Part shown: positions 1 to 8,844 of the stretch, in pieces | Numbering within the stretch: the stretch's first letter is position 1 | How the letters are laid out: every line of letters starts with the position of its first letter | DNA from: Roseihalotalea indica | Lineage (GTDB): Bacteria; Bacteroidota; Bacteroidia; Cytophagales; Cyclobacteriaceae | DNA: 64,000 nucleotides | NCBI RefSeq assembly: GCF_022458895.1 | Contig: NZ_JAINFL010000017.1 | Coordinates: forward strand, 62,001-126,000 | Direction: 5' to 3' | Position numbers and translations under genes: made by a program | Notes under the pieces: generated by a model | Seen by the model: only the letters and a program-made list of their open reading frames with translations | What the model was told of the DNA's origin: nothing | Database searches by the model: none

Positions 1-1737
1 ATTGAGCCGAACGATTGGCTTACTTTTACCCTGCGAGGTGGGGTAGACACATATACTGATCGGCGAGTTTACCTCTTCCCCATCGGTACTGCTGGCTCGG
101 ACCGAGTGAATGGTTTGTTCAATGAAGATGTGATCACGGAAAGTGAATTTAACTTCGATGCCATCACCCGAGGTACGTTTGACCTGACTTCTGGCATAGA
201 TTTAACGGCCACGGTAGGCTGGAATTACAATGATCGCCAGAGGCGAGCGAACTTTGCTCAGCTATCAAACTTTCAGGCGGATGTTAAACTGCCAACCACT
301 GACCTTAACTCGTCTAACGAAGTTTCCAGCATCGAAAACCAAAAGCGGTTTATCCGGTCCAATCGTCTTTACACCGTACTCAATTTTGGTTTCTTCGACC
401 AAGTTTTCTTTAATGCTTCCGGTACGCTGGAAGCCGCCTCGAGTGTGAAAGGGGAATTCTTTTACCCTTCGTTCGACGTAGCCTGGCAGTTTACCGAACT
501 GGATGGACTTCAGAATAACGAAATTCTTTCATTCGGAAAACTACGTGCTTCCTGGGGACAGGTGGGCGTGCAACCCCTACCCCATCGCTTCCAGACTCTG
601 GCTGAAGGTGGATTTACCTACAGCACCTACGACGATGGACTTTCCATATCCCAGTTTGGGGGTGGCTTCCGCGTAGATGATGATAAGGGTAATAATGGCC
701 TGACGCCGGAGATCAAAACCGAATGGGAGCTGGGTACCGACCTGCGCTTTTTTGGAAGCCGGTTAGGGCTGGCAATGACCTATTACCAGAACCGGATTGA
801 AGACCTTCTTTTTCAGGTGGCTACCACACCTAGTTCAGGATTCTTAAGTGAATATACAAACGCGGGCTCTATGGAAAACCGAGGTTTTGAGGCTGAACTG
901 GATTATGATGTGGTGCAAACCGATGATTTTAATCTTAATGTTTACGCCAACTTCAACAATAATGAAAATGAAGTAACCAGCCTGCAAGGTACCGAATCTG
1001 TTGACCTTACGACCCAGTCAATCAGTTCTCGAGCAGTAGAGAGTTACCCGCTGGGAGTGCTATGGGGCACCCGTGCACTGCGCGACGATAATGGCAACTT
1101 TATATTAGATGATAACGGATTTCCCTCCATCGCTCCCACGCAGGGTGTTATTGGTGATCCGAACCCTGATTGGCGGGGTGGTTTAGGGTTTCGGGCTTCA
1201 TACAAAGGTGTAAGGCTGAATGTACTGTTTGAGCACTCGCAAGGGGGTGATTTTGCCGAACGAACTCGTTTTATTCTTCAGAATTTCGGGACCCACGCTG
1301 ATGTAGGTAACGAGATCACTTTGACCCAGGATTTAGTCAATGTTGCCGGAGATGTAATTCCAGCAGGAACAAGTGTGCGGGCCAATATTCGCGACTACGG
1401 CGCTGGCCCGGTATTGCTGGATGAAGCCTGGTATACCGGCCGTGGTGCGGGCTTTGGAGACGGAGTAATGAATGAATTTGCCGTAAGCGATGCTACCTGG
1501 ACCCGCCTTCGGGAAGTATCTCTAGGTTATACGCTAACCAGTAACTGGCTGCAAAATACGGTAAAATTAAGCTCGGTAGAGTTTGCGGTCACCGGCCGAA
1601 ACTTGGTTTTATGGACTGACATTCTGGGTATTGACCCTGAGGTAAACCAGTTTGGGGTAAGTAATGGCTTTGGTATTGATTACTTCACCAACCCCAGTAC
1701 CCGCTCGGTTCTGTTTTCTATCAACATCACCTATTAA
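1..1737 (+). CDS. SusC/RagA-type TonB-linked outer membrane protein, C-terminal part
   Basis: This is the C-terminal part of a TonB-dependent outer membrane receptor of the SusC/RagA family; the reading frame is open from the first base, so the N-terminus lies outside the window. Seen: long alternating beta-strand sequence, the typical stretch LGIDPEVNQFG near the C-terminus, and a final strand ending in an aromatic residue (SINITY), as expected for a beta-barrel. Family knowledge: SusC proteins import oligosaccharides or peptides together with a SusD lipoprotein lid. The susD-like gene follows after 11 bp in the same direction, so the two form an operon. The substrate cannot be told from the sequence. 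Confidence 0.95.
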   Translation: MEPNDWLTFTLRGGVDTYTDRRVYLFPIGTAGSDRVNGLFNEDVITESEFNFDAITRGTFDLTSGIDLTATVGWNYNDRQRRANFAQLSNFQADVKLPTTDLNSSNEVSSIENQKRFIRSNRLYTVLNFGFFDQVFFNASGTLEAASSVKGEFFYPSFDVAWQFTELDGLQNNEILSFGKLRASWGQVGVQPLPHRFQTLAEGGFTYSTYDDGLSISQFGGGFRVDDDKGNNGLTPEIKTEWELGTDLRFFGSRLGLAMTYYQNRIEDLLFQVATTPSSGFLSEYTNAGSMENRGFEAELDYDVVQTDDFNLNVYANFNNNENEVTSLQGTESVDLTTQSISSRAVESYPLGVLWGTRALRDDNGNFILDDNGFPSIAPTQGVIGDPNPDWRGGLGFRASYKGVRLNVLFEHSQGGDFAERTRFILQNFGTHADVGNEITLTQDLVNVAGDVIPAGTSVRANIRDYGAGPVLLDEAWYTGRGAGFGDGVMNEFAVSDATWTRLREVSLGYTLTSNWLQNTVKLSSVEFAVTGRNLVLWTDILGIDPEVNQFGVSNGFGIDYFTNPSTRSVLFSINITY

Positions 1738-1748
1738 GAAGCACACTG

Positions 1749-3158
1749 ATGAAAAAGTTATTATACATTGTAATCACTGGATTCACGATGGGCCTGTTTG
1801 CCTGCGAAGATCTGGTAGATGATATCAACGATAACCCGAACAAGATTACCATCGATAATATTGATCCCCGTCTTTTCCTGAAAGGAGCCATGCTCGCTGA
1901 TATACAGGTGCAACGCGGACACCTAAATCGAATAGCAAACATGTGGAGCGGACAGCTTATTGGTTTTCAATCGCTCTATAAAACACTTTACGAATACAAT
2001 ATTACGGCGGCAGAATCGGTAGGTACCTGGGAAACTGCTTATCAGGGCGCAATCAACCAATTACGTTATGTGCAGGAAGCGCTACCTGAGGATGAATTGC
2101 ATCAGGGTATTAGCAAAGTTGTGGAAGCCCATGTAATGGGAACGATGACCGCCATATTTGGAGACGTCCCCTACTCGGAAGTTGCCAACCCCGAGATTGA
2201 TGACCCAACTTTTGACAGCCAGAGTTCGGTATATGCCTCATTGCAAAGCCTGCTGGATGAGGCTATTCAGAACCTGGAAAGCGTGGAAGGGTCTCCTGCC
2301 CTAACTTCTGACATTTTTTACGGTGGAAACCCCGCCCAGTGGATTGAGGCCGCCTGGACACTAAAAGCCCGGTATTACCTGCAAACCAAGCAGTATGCCC
2401 AGGCCCTGGAAGCAGCTCAGAATGGCATTTCTGCTCCCGAAAACTCGATGAAGTACTATCCAATCGACGATGACAATCCCGATAACAAAAATATGTATTT
2501 CAAGCTACTGAACGGTAGCCGCACCGGGGATATTGGTACGGGAGACTCTTACCTGATTCGTTTATTAGATGATGAGGCTGACGTTTCGAGAAATCATGCG
2601 AAAACCAACGAAGAAGCCCGACAGGCCTATCTAACTATTGATGAAAGTCGCGCGGTAGCTGAAGGAGTGGCCGGACGTTTGGAACCCATGACGTTAATCA
2701 CTTACGAAGAAAATCAGCTAATTCTAGCCGAATCAGCCGCCCGCACGCAAAGCCTGACTGAGGGACTGAGTTATCTCAACACCTTGCGTGAGGCTCTCAA
2801 TGCCGGGGATATTTTCTCGCAATTATCGGACACACTCGCTTTGCACTACGAACCATTCGTAGAAGCCGATTTTCAGGTGGGTGGCATTGAAAACATGGAT
2901 GGCATTGATCCCACCAGAGCTTTATTACGAGAGATCATTCAAGAACGCTTCGTATCGGGTTTTGGGGAGTTTATCCCCTTTAATGATGCGCGAAGACTGC
3001 GAAAAGAAGATCAGGATATTGCAATACCTATTCCACTGAACATAGGAAGTGCTACTCAGATTCCCGAGCGCTTTATCTATGCCAATTCGGAACTGAATGC
3101 TAATAGTCGGGCACCTGAAGACCCAGGGTTGTACACCCCCACTGAAGTCAATCAATAA
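1749..3158 (+). CDS. SusD/RagB-like outer membrane lipoprotein
   Basis: Nutrient-binding lipoprotein partner of the preceding SusC-like receptor. The N-terminus is a lipoprotein signal with lipobox GLFAC (Cys at about residue 19). The body (469 residues) has the helical TPR-like repeats of SusD-like proteins, with the stretches YQGAINQLRY, GDVPYSE and QWIEAAWTLKARYYL, which fit the SusD-like_2 subgroup rather than classical SusD. Family role: surface lid that captures substrate and passes it to the barrel. It lies 11 bp after susC. A repeat element and a rho-independent terminator follow it, so the operon probably ends here. Confidence 0.92.
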   Translation: MKKLLYIVITGFTMGLFACEDLVDDINDNPNKITIDNIDPRLFLKGAMLADIQVQRGHLNRIANMWSGQLIGFQSLYKTLYEYNITAAESVGTWETAYQGAINQLRYVQEALPEDELHQGISKVVEAHVMGTMTAIFGDVPYSEVANPEIDDPTFDSQSSVYASLQSLLDEAIQNLESVEGSPALTSDIFYGGNPAQWIEAAWTLKARYYLQTKQYAQALEAAQNGISAPENSMKYYPIDDDNPDNKNMYFKLLNGSRTGDIGTGDSYLIRLLDDEADVSRNHAKTNEEARQAYLTIDESRAVAEGVAGRLEPMTLITYEENQLILAESAARTQSLTEGLSYLNTLREALNAGDIFSQLSDTLALHYEPFVEADFQVGGIENMDGIDPTRALLREIIQERFVSGFGEFIPFNDARRLRKEDQDIAIPIPLNIGSATQIPERFIYANSELNANSRAPEDPGLYTPTEVNQ

Positions 3159-3172
3159 AAGAAAACGATGTA

Positions 3173-3259
3173 GTAAGCGGGCGGTAGAGACTCTCCGTGT
3201 CTCCTGCCGCCCGCTTCCGGCAACGCTTTAAGAAGTTTCGCTTAAAAGTCGCTTCTTAC
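3173..3259 (+). repeat. Dispersed hairpin repeat, copy A
   Basis: Copy of an imperfect intergenic repeat also found at 12718-12809 and 54852-54960. It begins GTAAGCGGG and ends GCTTCTTAC. The first half folds into a stem of ten perfect pairs (3175-3184 with 3207-3216) extended inward by GAGAC/GTCTC. The second half forms a 7-bp hairpin (3229-3235 with 3252-3258). The central block CTTCCGGcAACgCTTT is the part best shared with copy B. It lies 14 bp after the susD-like stop codon and ahead of a separate terminator. Confidence 0.6.
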
Positions 3260-3301
3260 ATAGTGGTCGGACTAAACTCCACTATTTTTTTTTACGCTTC
3301 C

Positions 3302-3338
3302 AAAATAGCCAACCAACACTCTGGTTGGCTATTTTTTT
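3302..3338 (+). terminator. Rho-independent terminator after the first SusCD pair
   Basis: Perfect 12-bp stem AATAGCCAACCA/TGGTTGGCTATT with a 6-nt loop, followed by a run of seven T. It lies downstream of the susD-like gene and repeat A and before the cupin gene, so it should end the SusCD transcript. Confidence 0.9.
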
Positions 3339-3439
3339 CACTCGATTGGTTGATACCTCAAGTGAACAACTTTTTTATCTTTAGACAAAACCTGTATCTT
3401 TTGCCAATTGCAAAAACGCATAATAAACCCATTTTACGT

Positions 3440-3778
3440 ATGCCTACCCTTTCGTACAAACATACTACCCCAGAAAAAGTTGGTGAAGGAATTGAACGCC
3501 GCTTAGTTCATACCGATACGCTGATGACCGCCGTGCTGGATTTCAGTGGTGGTCCTAAGGCAGAACCGGACCCGTTTCATAGTCATCCGCATGAGCAAAC
3601 ATGTTATATTGCCGAAGGGAAAGTGTTGTTTTTGATGGAAGGTGAAGAACCCGTAGAGCTTTCAGCTGGTGACCTTTTTTATGTACCGTCCGGCAAATCT
3701 CATGCTATTCAGCTACTTTCCGAAAGAGCACGATTGGTCGATAGCTTCACCCCAATTCGGGAAGATTTTCTTAAATAA
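3440..3778 (+). CDS. Small single-domain cupin protein
   Basis: A 112-residue protein with one cupin beta-barrel. Motif 1 is seen as HSHPHEQTCYIAEG and motif 2 as PSGKSHAIQ, giving the usual His ligands for a metal ion. The first in-frame ATG of the cupin fold is used (3440); the frame stays open upstream to 3197, but that part overlaps the terminator and reads as non-protein sequence. Family knowledge: such small cupins bind metal and may act as sugar isomerases, dioxygenases or ligand sensors. The substrate is unknown. The upstream terminator implies its own promoter. Confidence 0.85.
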   Translation: MPTLSYKHTTPEKVGEGIERRLVHTDTLMTAVLDFSGGPKAEPDPFHSHPHEQTCYIAEGKVLFLMEGEEPVELSAGDLFYVPSGKSHAIQLLSERARLVDSFTPIREDFLK

Positions 3779-3857
3779 TTACCCAGCCTATACTCTATTA
3801 TTAGATCATGTTTGACCTAAGCATTTCAGCTGAAGTTACAATTACAATACCGAGTTC

Positions 3858-4232
3858 ATGAAGTATCTGGCTTATTTTCTGGGCGGGTTTCGCTGTATTA
3901 TTGGCCTAACGCTGCTGGTATTGCCACATTTAGGATTACCTGGCTGGATACAAGCCTTTTCCAGTGAAAACGAAGTCGCTATTTTTTTAGCGCAACATAT
4001 GGGCATCCGAGATGCCGTTATAGGGTTGGGGTTCATTTTCGGGGTGTGGTCTCAATCGACACACTGGAGGTTATGGCTGCTGGCGGCTATGCTTTGTGAC
4101 TTAACCGATGGATTGCTCGTTCTACTACATCCAGACCTTTTCGAGCCTAACGATGTATTGAGTAATTTGATGGCAAGTACTGTACTGCTACTACTGGAAG
4201 GATGGGTGCTGGTTAAGCTAAAAGTTAGATAA
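3858..4232 (+). CDS. Small four-helix integral membrane protein, function unknown
   Basis: A 124-residue hydrophobic protein with about four predicted membrane segments (residues ~5-25, 50-66, 70-90, 100-120) and short loops. It resembles small DUF4345/DoxX-sized membrane proteins in size and layout, but no diagnostic motif was recognised. It starts 79 bp after the cupin gene on the same strand and may be co-transcribed with it. Confidence 0.7.
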   Translation: MKYLAYFLGGFRCIIGLTLLVLPHLGLPGWIQAFSSENEVAIFLAQHMGIRDAVIGLGFIFGVWSQSTHWRLWLLAAMLCDLTDGLLVLLHPDLFEPNDVLSNLMASTVLLLLEGWVLVKLKVR

Positions 4233-4389
4233 AGAACACCTTAGAAAAAAGGTGTAATAAGTCAGAGAGATATAGTGTTAAGCATTTATTGCTTAGAAAT
4301 ACCTCCCTGAACTTTAATTAGTTTGATGAGGCCGAGTTGACAAACAGCACACAACGGATCATCTTTTATTATTTCGGAACTTGGAGTAG

Positions 4390-4881
4390 TTAAGAACCTT
4401 GTCCTTCACCCAGACTCTCTCGCACTTCAGTTACTTCTTCTACTGAGATTGGAGGTGAATCATTACCGAAAGACTGGCGTACATACGTTAACACTCCGGC
4501 AATTTGCTCATCAGTCAGGAAGCCATGCTGGGGCATAACGGCATTGTAGGTTTCGCCTTTCACAGTAATTTCACCTTGCAAACCATTAATAATTACTGTA
4601 ATCAGTGGAGCATTTTCACCGGTTACCCATTCGGTTTGTACCAGTGTGGGAAAAGCACCGGGCACTCCCTGCCCATTCGCCTGATGGCAGGCCAGACAGT
4701 ATTGGTTAAAAACAGTTTTGCCTACTTCCATCTGCTGACTAACCTCAGCTGTCATTTCGGTTTCTTCCGGTTCAGAGGTTTCTGAAGAGGCTTCACTGGC
4801 ATTTTCAGTTTGGCTTCCACCGGAACAGGCGGCAAGCATCCAAATAGCTGCGCCAAGAAGCATTGAATTTTTCAAGATCAT
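4390..4881 (-). CDS. Cytochrome c lipoprotein (class I, single heme)
   Basis: A 163-residue exported c-type cytochrome. It has a lipoprotein signal with Cys at LAACSGG, then an acidic Ser/Glu-rich linker, then one cytochrome c domain with heme motif CLACH (around residue 62) followed by QANGQGVPGAFPTL. The axial Met is probably in AVMPQHGFL. It lies downstream of the PQQ-type dehydrogenase on the same strand, with a terminator between them. Such cytochromes usually accept electrons from soluble PQQ dehydrogenases, so a donor-acceptor pair is a reasonable inference. Confidence 0.92.
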   Translation of the reverse strand: MILKNSMLLGAAIWMLAACSGGSQTENASEASSETSEPEETEMTAEVSQQMEVGKTVFNQYCLACHQANGQGVPGAFPTLVQTEWVTGENAPLITVIINGLQGEITVKGETYNAVMPQHGFLTDEQIAGVLTYVRQSFGNDSPPISVEEVTEVRESLGEGQGS

Positions 4882-4914
4882 GAAGTTTAATTATATAAAG
4901 TAAAAGCTAAAAAT

Positions 4915-4948
4915 AGAAAAAAGCCTAACGCTAGCCAAGCGCAGGCTT
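4915..4948 (-). terminator. Rho-independent terminator after the PQQ-type dehydrogenase gene
   Basis: Read on the minus strand: AAGCCT...AGGCTT arms with an inner GCGCT/AGCGT pairing, followed by a run of T. It lies between the dehydrogenase stop (5008) and the cytochrome c start (4881), so the cytochrome is made by read-through or from its own promoter. Confidence 0.75.
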
Positions 4949-5007
4949 CAAAGGTCTTTTTAGTATCAAAAATGATTTACTTGAAGCATTAATAGCGTTA
5001 TAATAGC

Positions 5008-6366
5008 TTATTTGCCCAGTGATGCTACGGATTGTCCCTGATAGAAAACCCGCCAAATTCTGCCTTTTTGATCATCTGTTATATATAATGAACCATCGGG
5101 GCCAATAGCAAGTCCGGTAGGACGGAATTCTGCATCTCCGGGGCTTTCAATATCTCCTCCGGACCCGGCAAACTGATCAGCAAAACGCACATAATCGCCA
5201 CTAGGCATTCCGTTAGCGTCAAATGGTACAAAGGCAATGTTATATCCTTTCTGCGGAAGCGGTGCCCGGTTCCATGATCCATGAAACGCGATAAATGCGC
5301 CACCCTGATATTCTTCAGGAAACATATCTCCATTGTAAAAAACCAGATCATTGGGTGCCCAGTGTGCCGGGAATGCCATAATCGGGTCTTCTTTTTGTTC
5401 ACACAGGCCGGCTTCTTCACCATTCCCGCCGTACTCCGGGGCCAGCATTTTCTGGCTCATTTCAGGGTCATAATAGCAGAATGGCCAGCCAAAATCAGAA
5501 CCTTCATCCACCTTCAGAAATTCTTCAGCCGGTAATTCAGCACTTTGCAGTGAGTCAAAATACTCGGGCCATAAGTTACTCAACTGGTCACGGCCGTGTT
5601 GCAAGGCATAAAGCCCATCTACATCATCATTCCAGTCCAGAGCTACAGCATTTCGGATACCGGTAGCATAACGCTCGCCATCCTCCTCTTGGGTTTGTCC
5701 CATCTGGTCGGCACTAAACTGCCAGATGCCTGCTTGTCGGTCTAGCTGCGGACAAGGGTCCTGGCCGGGTGAACCCGGAGTACGCATTTGCTCCTGACAG
5801 GCGTTGGATGGCGCACCTACTGTTACGTATATATTGCCGGAGTTATCAAACGTAAAAGGCTTGGTAGCATGCTGGTTTTGGTTGATAAAGCCTTCCACAA
5901 TTACTTCAGGCTCAGCCGTGGGCACTAGTGCAGTGTCGCTGAGAGCCACGCGGTAAACTATGGTGTCAGAAGAGAAGTATAAATAGTTATTATGAATATC
6001 GATACCCGTTCCACCATATTCACCAAAATACTCTTTTTGGTCGGCTCGCCCATCTCCATCGGTATCACGCAGGGCAAGGATTCCTCCCCCCTCTTCCGTA
6101 TCACGTAGTTTCACATAGATATCACCATTATCACGAACCACAATATGTCGGGCTTTTCCTACATTATCGGCTACCACATAGGCGGCAAATCCATTGGTAA
6201 GGGTAATGGAGCCGTTATCGGAATCAGCTGTAAGGGCAGCTTCGGCTGACTCTTCGCCTTCGCTGGAGGTTGAACCACCACACCCAAATAGCATGGTAGC
6301 AAGCGCCAAAAGCATTGTAGAACTCATCAGCCACGAATGCAGCCTGTTATTTTTAGAAAATTTCAT
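5008..6366 (-). CDS. PQQ-dependent sugar dehydrogenase-like lipoprotein (sorbosone/glucose dehydrogenase family)
   Basis: A 452-residue exported beta-propeller of the soluble glucose/sorbosone dehydrogenase family. The N-terminal signal ends in lipobox LFGC, followed by a Ser/Glu-rich spacer. Recognised stretches are LRDTDGDGRAD, FHGSWNRAPLPQ and RPTGLAIGPDGSLYITDD near the C-terminus, typical of this fold. Family reaction: PQQ-dependent oxidation of an aldose or similar at the membrane face. Here electrons probably go to the neighbouring cytochrome c lipoprotein. The real substrate, and whether the organism makes PQQ, cannot be judged from this window. Confidence 0.88.
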   Translation of the reverse strand: MKFSKNNRLHSWLMSSTMLLALATMLFGCGGSTSSEGEESAEAALTADSDNGSITLTNGFAAYVVADNVGKARHIVVRDNGDIYVKLRDTEEGGGILALRDTDGDGRADQKEYFGEYGGTGIDIHNNYLYFSSDTIVYRVALSDTALVPTAEPEVIVEGFINQNQHATKPFTFDNSGNIYVTVGAPSNACQEQMRTPGSPGQDPCPQLDRQAGIWQFSADQMGQTQEEDGERYATGIRNAVALDWNDDVDGLYALQHGRDQLSNLWPEYFDSLQSAELPAEEFLKVDEGSDFGWPFCYYDPEMSQKMLAPEYGGNGEEAGLCEQKEDPIMAFPAHWAPNDLVFYNGDMFPEEYQGGAFIAFHGSWNRAPLPQKGYNIAFVPFDANGMPSGDYVRFADQFAGSGGDIESPGDAEFRPTGLAIGPDGSLYITDDQKGRIWRVFYQGQSVASLGK

Positions 6367-6452
6367 CGGTATAAGATAGGTTACGTTAAGACGGTGGTAA
6401 ATTAATACACTTCATCTGAGAAATGCGAGTGTTCTTTCATCTAAAAACAAGG

Positions 6453-6707
6453 TTAATTACCTGAATTCACACTATTTTTAGATTTTGCAGAATTAGAATC
6501 TTCAGCAATACGTTCTTGGTTACGGGAACGGGCAATACCCTTGAATACTTTTGTTACCACAATAGCAACAATAGCTACAGTAGCAACAGCAGCTAAAATA
6601 AGGAGCCAGTTGGGTCCTTCGTTCGGTGTATACGGCACTCCGTCTTCAGTAGAAGTAATGCCTTCCTGAAATAATAGTAGTAAAGAAAATAGTGCTAAGG
6701 TGTTCAT
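6453..6707 (-). CDS. Small single-pass membrane protein, unknown function
   Basis: An 84-residue protein with an N-terminal hydrophobic stretch that looks like a signal peptide (residues 1-14), a short polar segment containing PNEGPNW, a strong membrane helix (about 33-55, LLILAAVATVAIVAIVV), and a basic then Ser/Asn-rich cytoplasmic tail. The clear positive-inside pattern supports a real gene. It lies 86 bp upstream of the dehydrogenase gene on the same strand. No family recognised. Confidence 0.6.
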   Translation of the reverse strand: MNTLALFSLLLLFQEGITSTEDGVPYTPNEGPNWLLILAAVATVAIVAIVVTKVFKGIARSRNQERIAEDSNSAKSKNSVNSGN

Positions 6708-6872
6708 ATGTGCTTTGATATAAGTTTGTTTCCAACGTTAGAACCTTCTATGCCTACGAATGTTCTACTTCCTTAGGGAAATTCGCGTATGATCACTTGA
6801 CAAACTAAGTTAACATCCCTACTAACCGCTGGTTATACTACTTATTAGCAAATTTTTTCACCTACCTGACTT

Positions 6873-7940
6873 ATGAAAAAAGTATGGATCACGCTGGCCG
6901 TCATTATCGGTTTTTTTATTGCACTTCATTTTTTGCTGGAGCCTATTGTTGAGCGGCTGGTCAATAAACAGTTAAATAGCCTGGAACATTATTCCGGTAA
7001 GATAGACGATGTGGATATCCACCTTTATCGAGGTGCTTATCGTATCAAAGGTATTGAGTTAAATAAACGGGGTAGCGATATTGATCAACCATTCGTAAGC
7101 ATCGACACATTAGATTTATCTGTTCAATGGGATGCCCTTTTTGATGGGCGGATTGTGGGTGAGGTGATCTTATCCGAACCGGTGGTAAACATGGTTGTCA
7201 CTCAGAATGTAGAAGGAGACACCACCCAGGAGCAAACCGGTACTGATGAAGACTGGACAGAACAGATACAGGAGCTCATGCCGCTTACCATAAACCGGTT
7301 TGAGATTAGAAATGGTAATATTACTTATCGAGACCCTTCGGTAGACCCCAATGTTGACGCTTATCTTCGCAATCTTGATCTGGTAGCAGAAAACATCAGT
7401 AATGTCAAGGATAGCGTAGATAAGCTACCCTCATCTCTGAAAGCTTCGGCGGTTACGATTGGCGATGGCACCATTGATCTTGATATGAAGATGAACCTTC
7501 TCAACTCTATACCCGAATTTAAGGCCGATCTGGAGCTTTCATCAGTTGATCTTACCCAATTGAATGATTTCATTAAAGCCTATGCCAAGTTTGATGTCCA
7601 GGAGGGCACTTTTACGCTGATCACTGAAATAACCGTTGAGGACAAGCAGATTAGTGGATACATAAAACCGTTTTTTGAAAACCTGGATGTATTCTCTCTA
7701 AAAGAGGATTTAGATGAAGGCAGTTTTTTCCGGAAGATATGGGAGGCCCTGGTAGGAGCCGGTGCCGAGCTTTTGGAAAATCAGCCTAATGACCGCGTAG
7801 CTACCGAAGTACCTATCGAAGGCTCGCTGGACAACCCTCAGCCGGATGTACCCGCCACAATCTGGAATGTTTTTAGAAACGCTTTTGTCGATGCTATCGA
7901 AAAGGAATTTGGCCGTCAGTCGAAAGGTGGTGATGCTTGA
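6873..7940 (+). CDS. DUF748/AsmA-like membrane-anchored protein
   Basis: A 355-residue protein with one N-terminal membrane helix (about 4-24) followed by a large periplasmic part with the beta-rich repetitive pattern of DUF748/AsmA-like proteins: YRIKGIELNK, VSIDTLDLSVQWDALFDGRIVGEV, and ITYRDPSVDPNVDAYLRNLDL. Family knowledge: AsmA-like proteins form bridges or channels for lipid movement between the membranes. The short length suggests a reduced member. It starts a run of three same-direction genes with the holin-like pair. Confidence 0.75.
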   Translation: MKKVWITLAVIIGFFIALHFLLEPIVERLVNKQLNSLEHYSGKIDDVDIHLYRGAYRIKGIELNKRGSDIDQPFVSIDTLDLSVQWDALFDGRIVGEVILSEPVVNMVVTQNVEGDTTQEQTGTDEDWTEQIQELMPLTINRFEIRNGNITYRDPSVDPNVDAYLRNLDLVAENISNVKDSVDKLPSSLKASAVTIGDGTIDLDMKMNLLNSIPEFKADLELSSVDLTQLNDFIKAYAKFDVQEGTFTLITEITVEDKQISGYIKPFFENLDVFSLKEDLDEGSFFRKIWEALVGAGAELLENQPNDRVATEVPIEGSLDNPQPDVPATIWNVFRNAFVDAIEKEFGRQSKGGDA

Positions 7941-8032
7941 CTTATCTCTAGGTATTTCTTTACCCACCGCTGCTGAACCGCTAAACTCTACTTCCCAGAT
8001 GTTTGGGTGTCAGGGTGCATTGTCGTACTTTT

Positions 8033-8071
8033 GAGCGGCCGTTATAGAATGGCCTGTGAGCCATTACGCTC
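8033..8071. other. Nested hairpin between the DUF748 and holin-like genes
   Basis: Outer arms GAGCG/CGCTC (8033-8037, 8067-8071) enclose a 6-bp hairpin AATGGC/GCCATT (8048-8053, 8060-8065). There is no adjacent T tract, so a classical terminator is not supported. It lies 93 bp after the DUF748 stop and 35 bp before the next gene. Confidence 0.35.
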
Positions 8072-8105
8072 TATTACAACCACTATTTTTTATCCTGGTT
8101 AATTT

Positions 8106-8477
8106 ATGAATTACACTACTTCCCCCCTGGAAAAACTTATCCAAGATGTTAAGGATTATATAATAATTCAGCGGCAGCTTATTTCAACTGTTGCCTCAAA
8201 AAAAGGCGCGGATATTTTTTATGTAATTGTTGCTGCCTGTGTGTTTGGACTGATCGGGCTGTTTATTGCCATTTTTTTGAGTTTTACGGCCGCCTATGGG
8301 ATAGCCCTTCTGCTAGATAACACCTTCCTTGGCTTTCTGATCGTCACATTATTTTATGTGTTACTTTTTTTCATTATATGGTTTAATAAAGATCGCTTTA
8401 TTAAAATACCCATCCTAAAACTTTTTCTAAACGCCTTTAACACTTATAAAACACCCACCGATGAGCAAACTACCTAG
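8106..8477 (+). CDS. Phage-holin-family (superfamily III-like) membrane protein
   Basis: A 123-residue protein: an amphipathic N-terminus (residues 1-35), two long hydrophobic segments (about 38-65 and 72-97) and a basic, polar C-terminus. This layout matches the Phage_holin_3_6 (DUF1469) proteins commonly found on bacterial chromosomes, which are envelope or stress proteins rather than true holins. Its last 17 bp overlap the start of the next gene, so the two are translationally coupled. No phage genes are nearby. Confidence 0.7.
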   Translation: MNYTTSPLEKLIQDVKDYIIIQRQLISTVASKKGADIFYVIVAACVFGLIGLFIAIFLSFTAAYGIALLLDNTFLGFLIVTLFYVLLFFIIWFNKDRFIKIPILKLFLNAFNTYKTPTDEQTT

Positions 8478-8844
8478 TCAGGAAGAATACGAACGCATTA
8501 AGAACGAATATAAAGCGCGTGCCAAAGAAAAAGAGAAGCTTCTTAGCAGTGATCTGGTAGCGGTACGTAATGATCTGTTACCCAAATATCTGAAAGGTAA
8601 ATTTTTAACGGGGTGTGCGATTTTTGCCACTACTTATATGGCCGAAGAGCTTATTTTTCGTAAAAAAGTACCCGGTTTAGTAAAGTTTGTGGGTGCGGTA
8701 TCGGCTACAGTAGCTGCTCCCAAATTGTATCGGTTACTGTATGAAAACTATTTCGAGGTAAAGTCGGAAAGCCCGTTGAATGAGCCTATTCCGACTCATG
8801 AGGAAAGTTTTCCAGTTCCGCCCGAACCCATGCAAGAAGATTAA
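8461..8844 (+). CDS. Conserved hypothetical protein coupled to the holin-like gene
   Basis: A 127-residue protein with a charged helical N-terminus (YERIKNEYKARAKEKEK), a moderately hydrophobic middle (about 45-90) and a Pro/Glu-rich C-terminus (PVPPEPMQED). It begins inside the preceding gene in another frame, a clear sign of coupling. YqjD/YtxH-like partners of holin-family proteins have similar size, but no family was securely recognised. Its TAA stop shares the TTAA at 8841-8844 with the stop of the convergent PIG-L-like gene. Confidence 0.65.
   Translation: MSKLPSQEEYERIKNEYKARAKEKEKLLSSDLVAVRNDLLPKYLKGKFLTGCAIFATTYMAEELIFRKKVPGLVKFVGAVSATVAAPKLYRLLYENYFEVKSESPLNEPIPTHEESFPVPPEPMQED

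Noticed and set aside
1..1737. Truncated susC considered as a pseudogene
   Set aside because: The frame is open to the first base with intact C-terminal barrel, so truncation is only the window edge.
8106..8477. Holin-family gene as sign of a prophage
   Set aside because: No lysin, capsid, integrase or att-like repeats nearby; this family is common on normal chromosomes.
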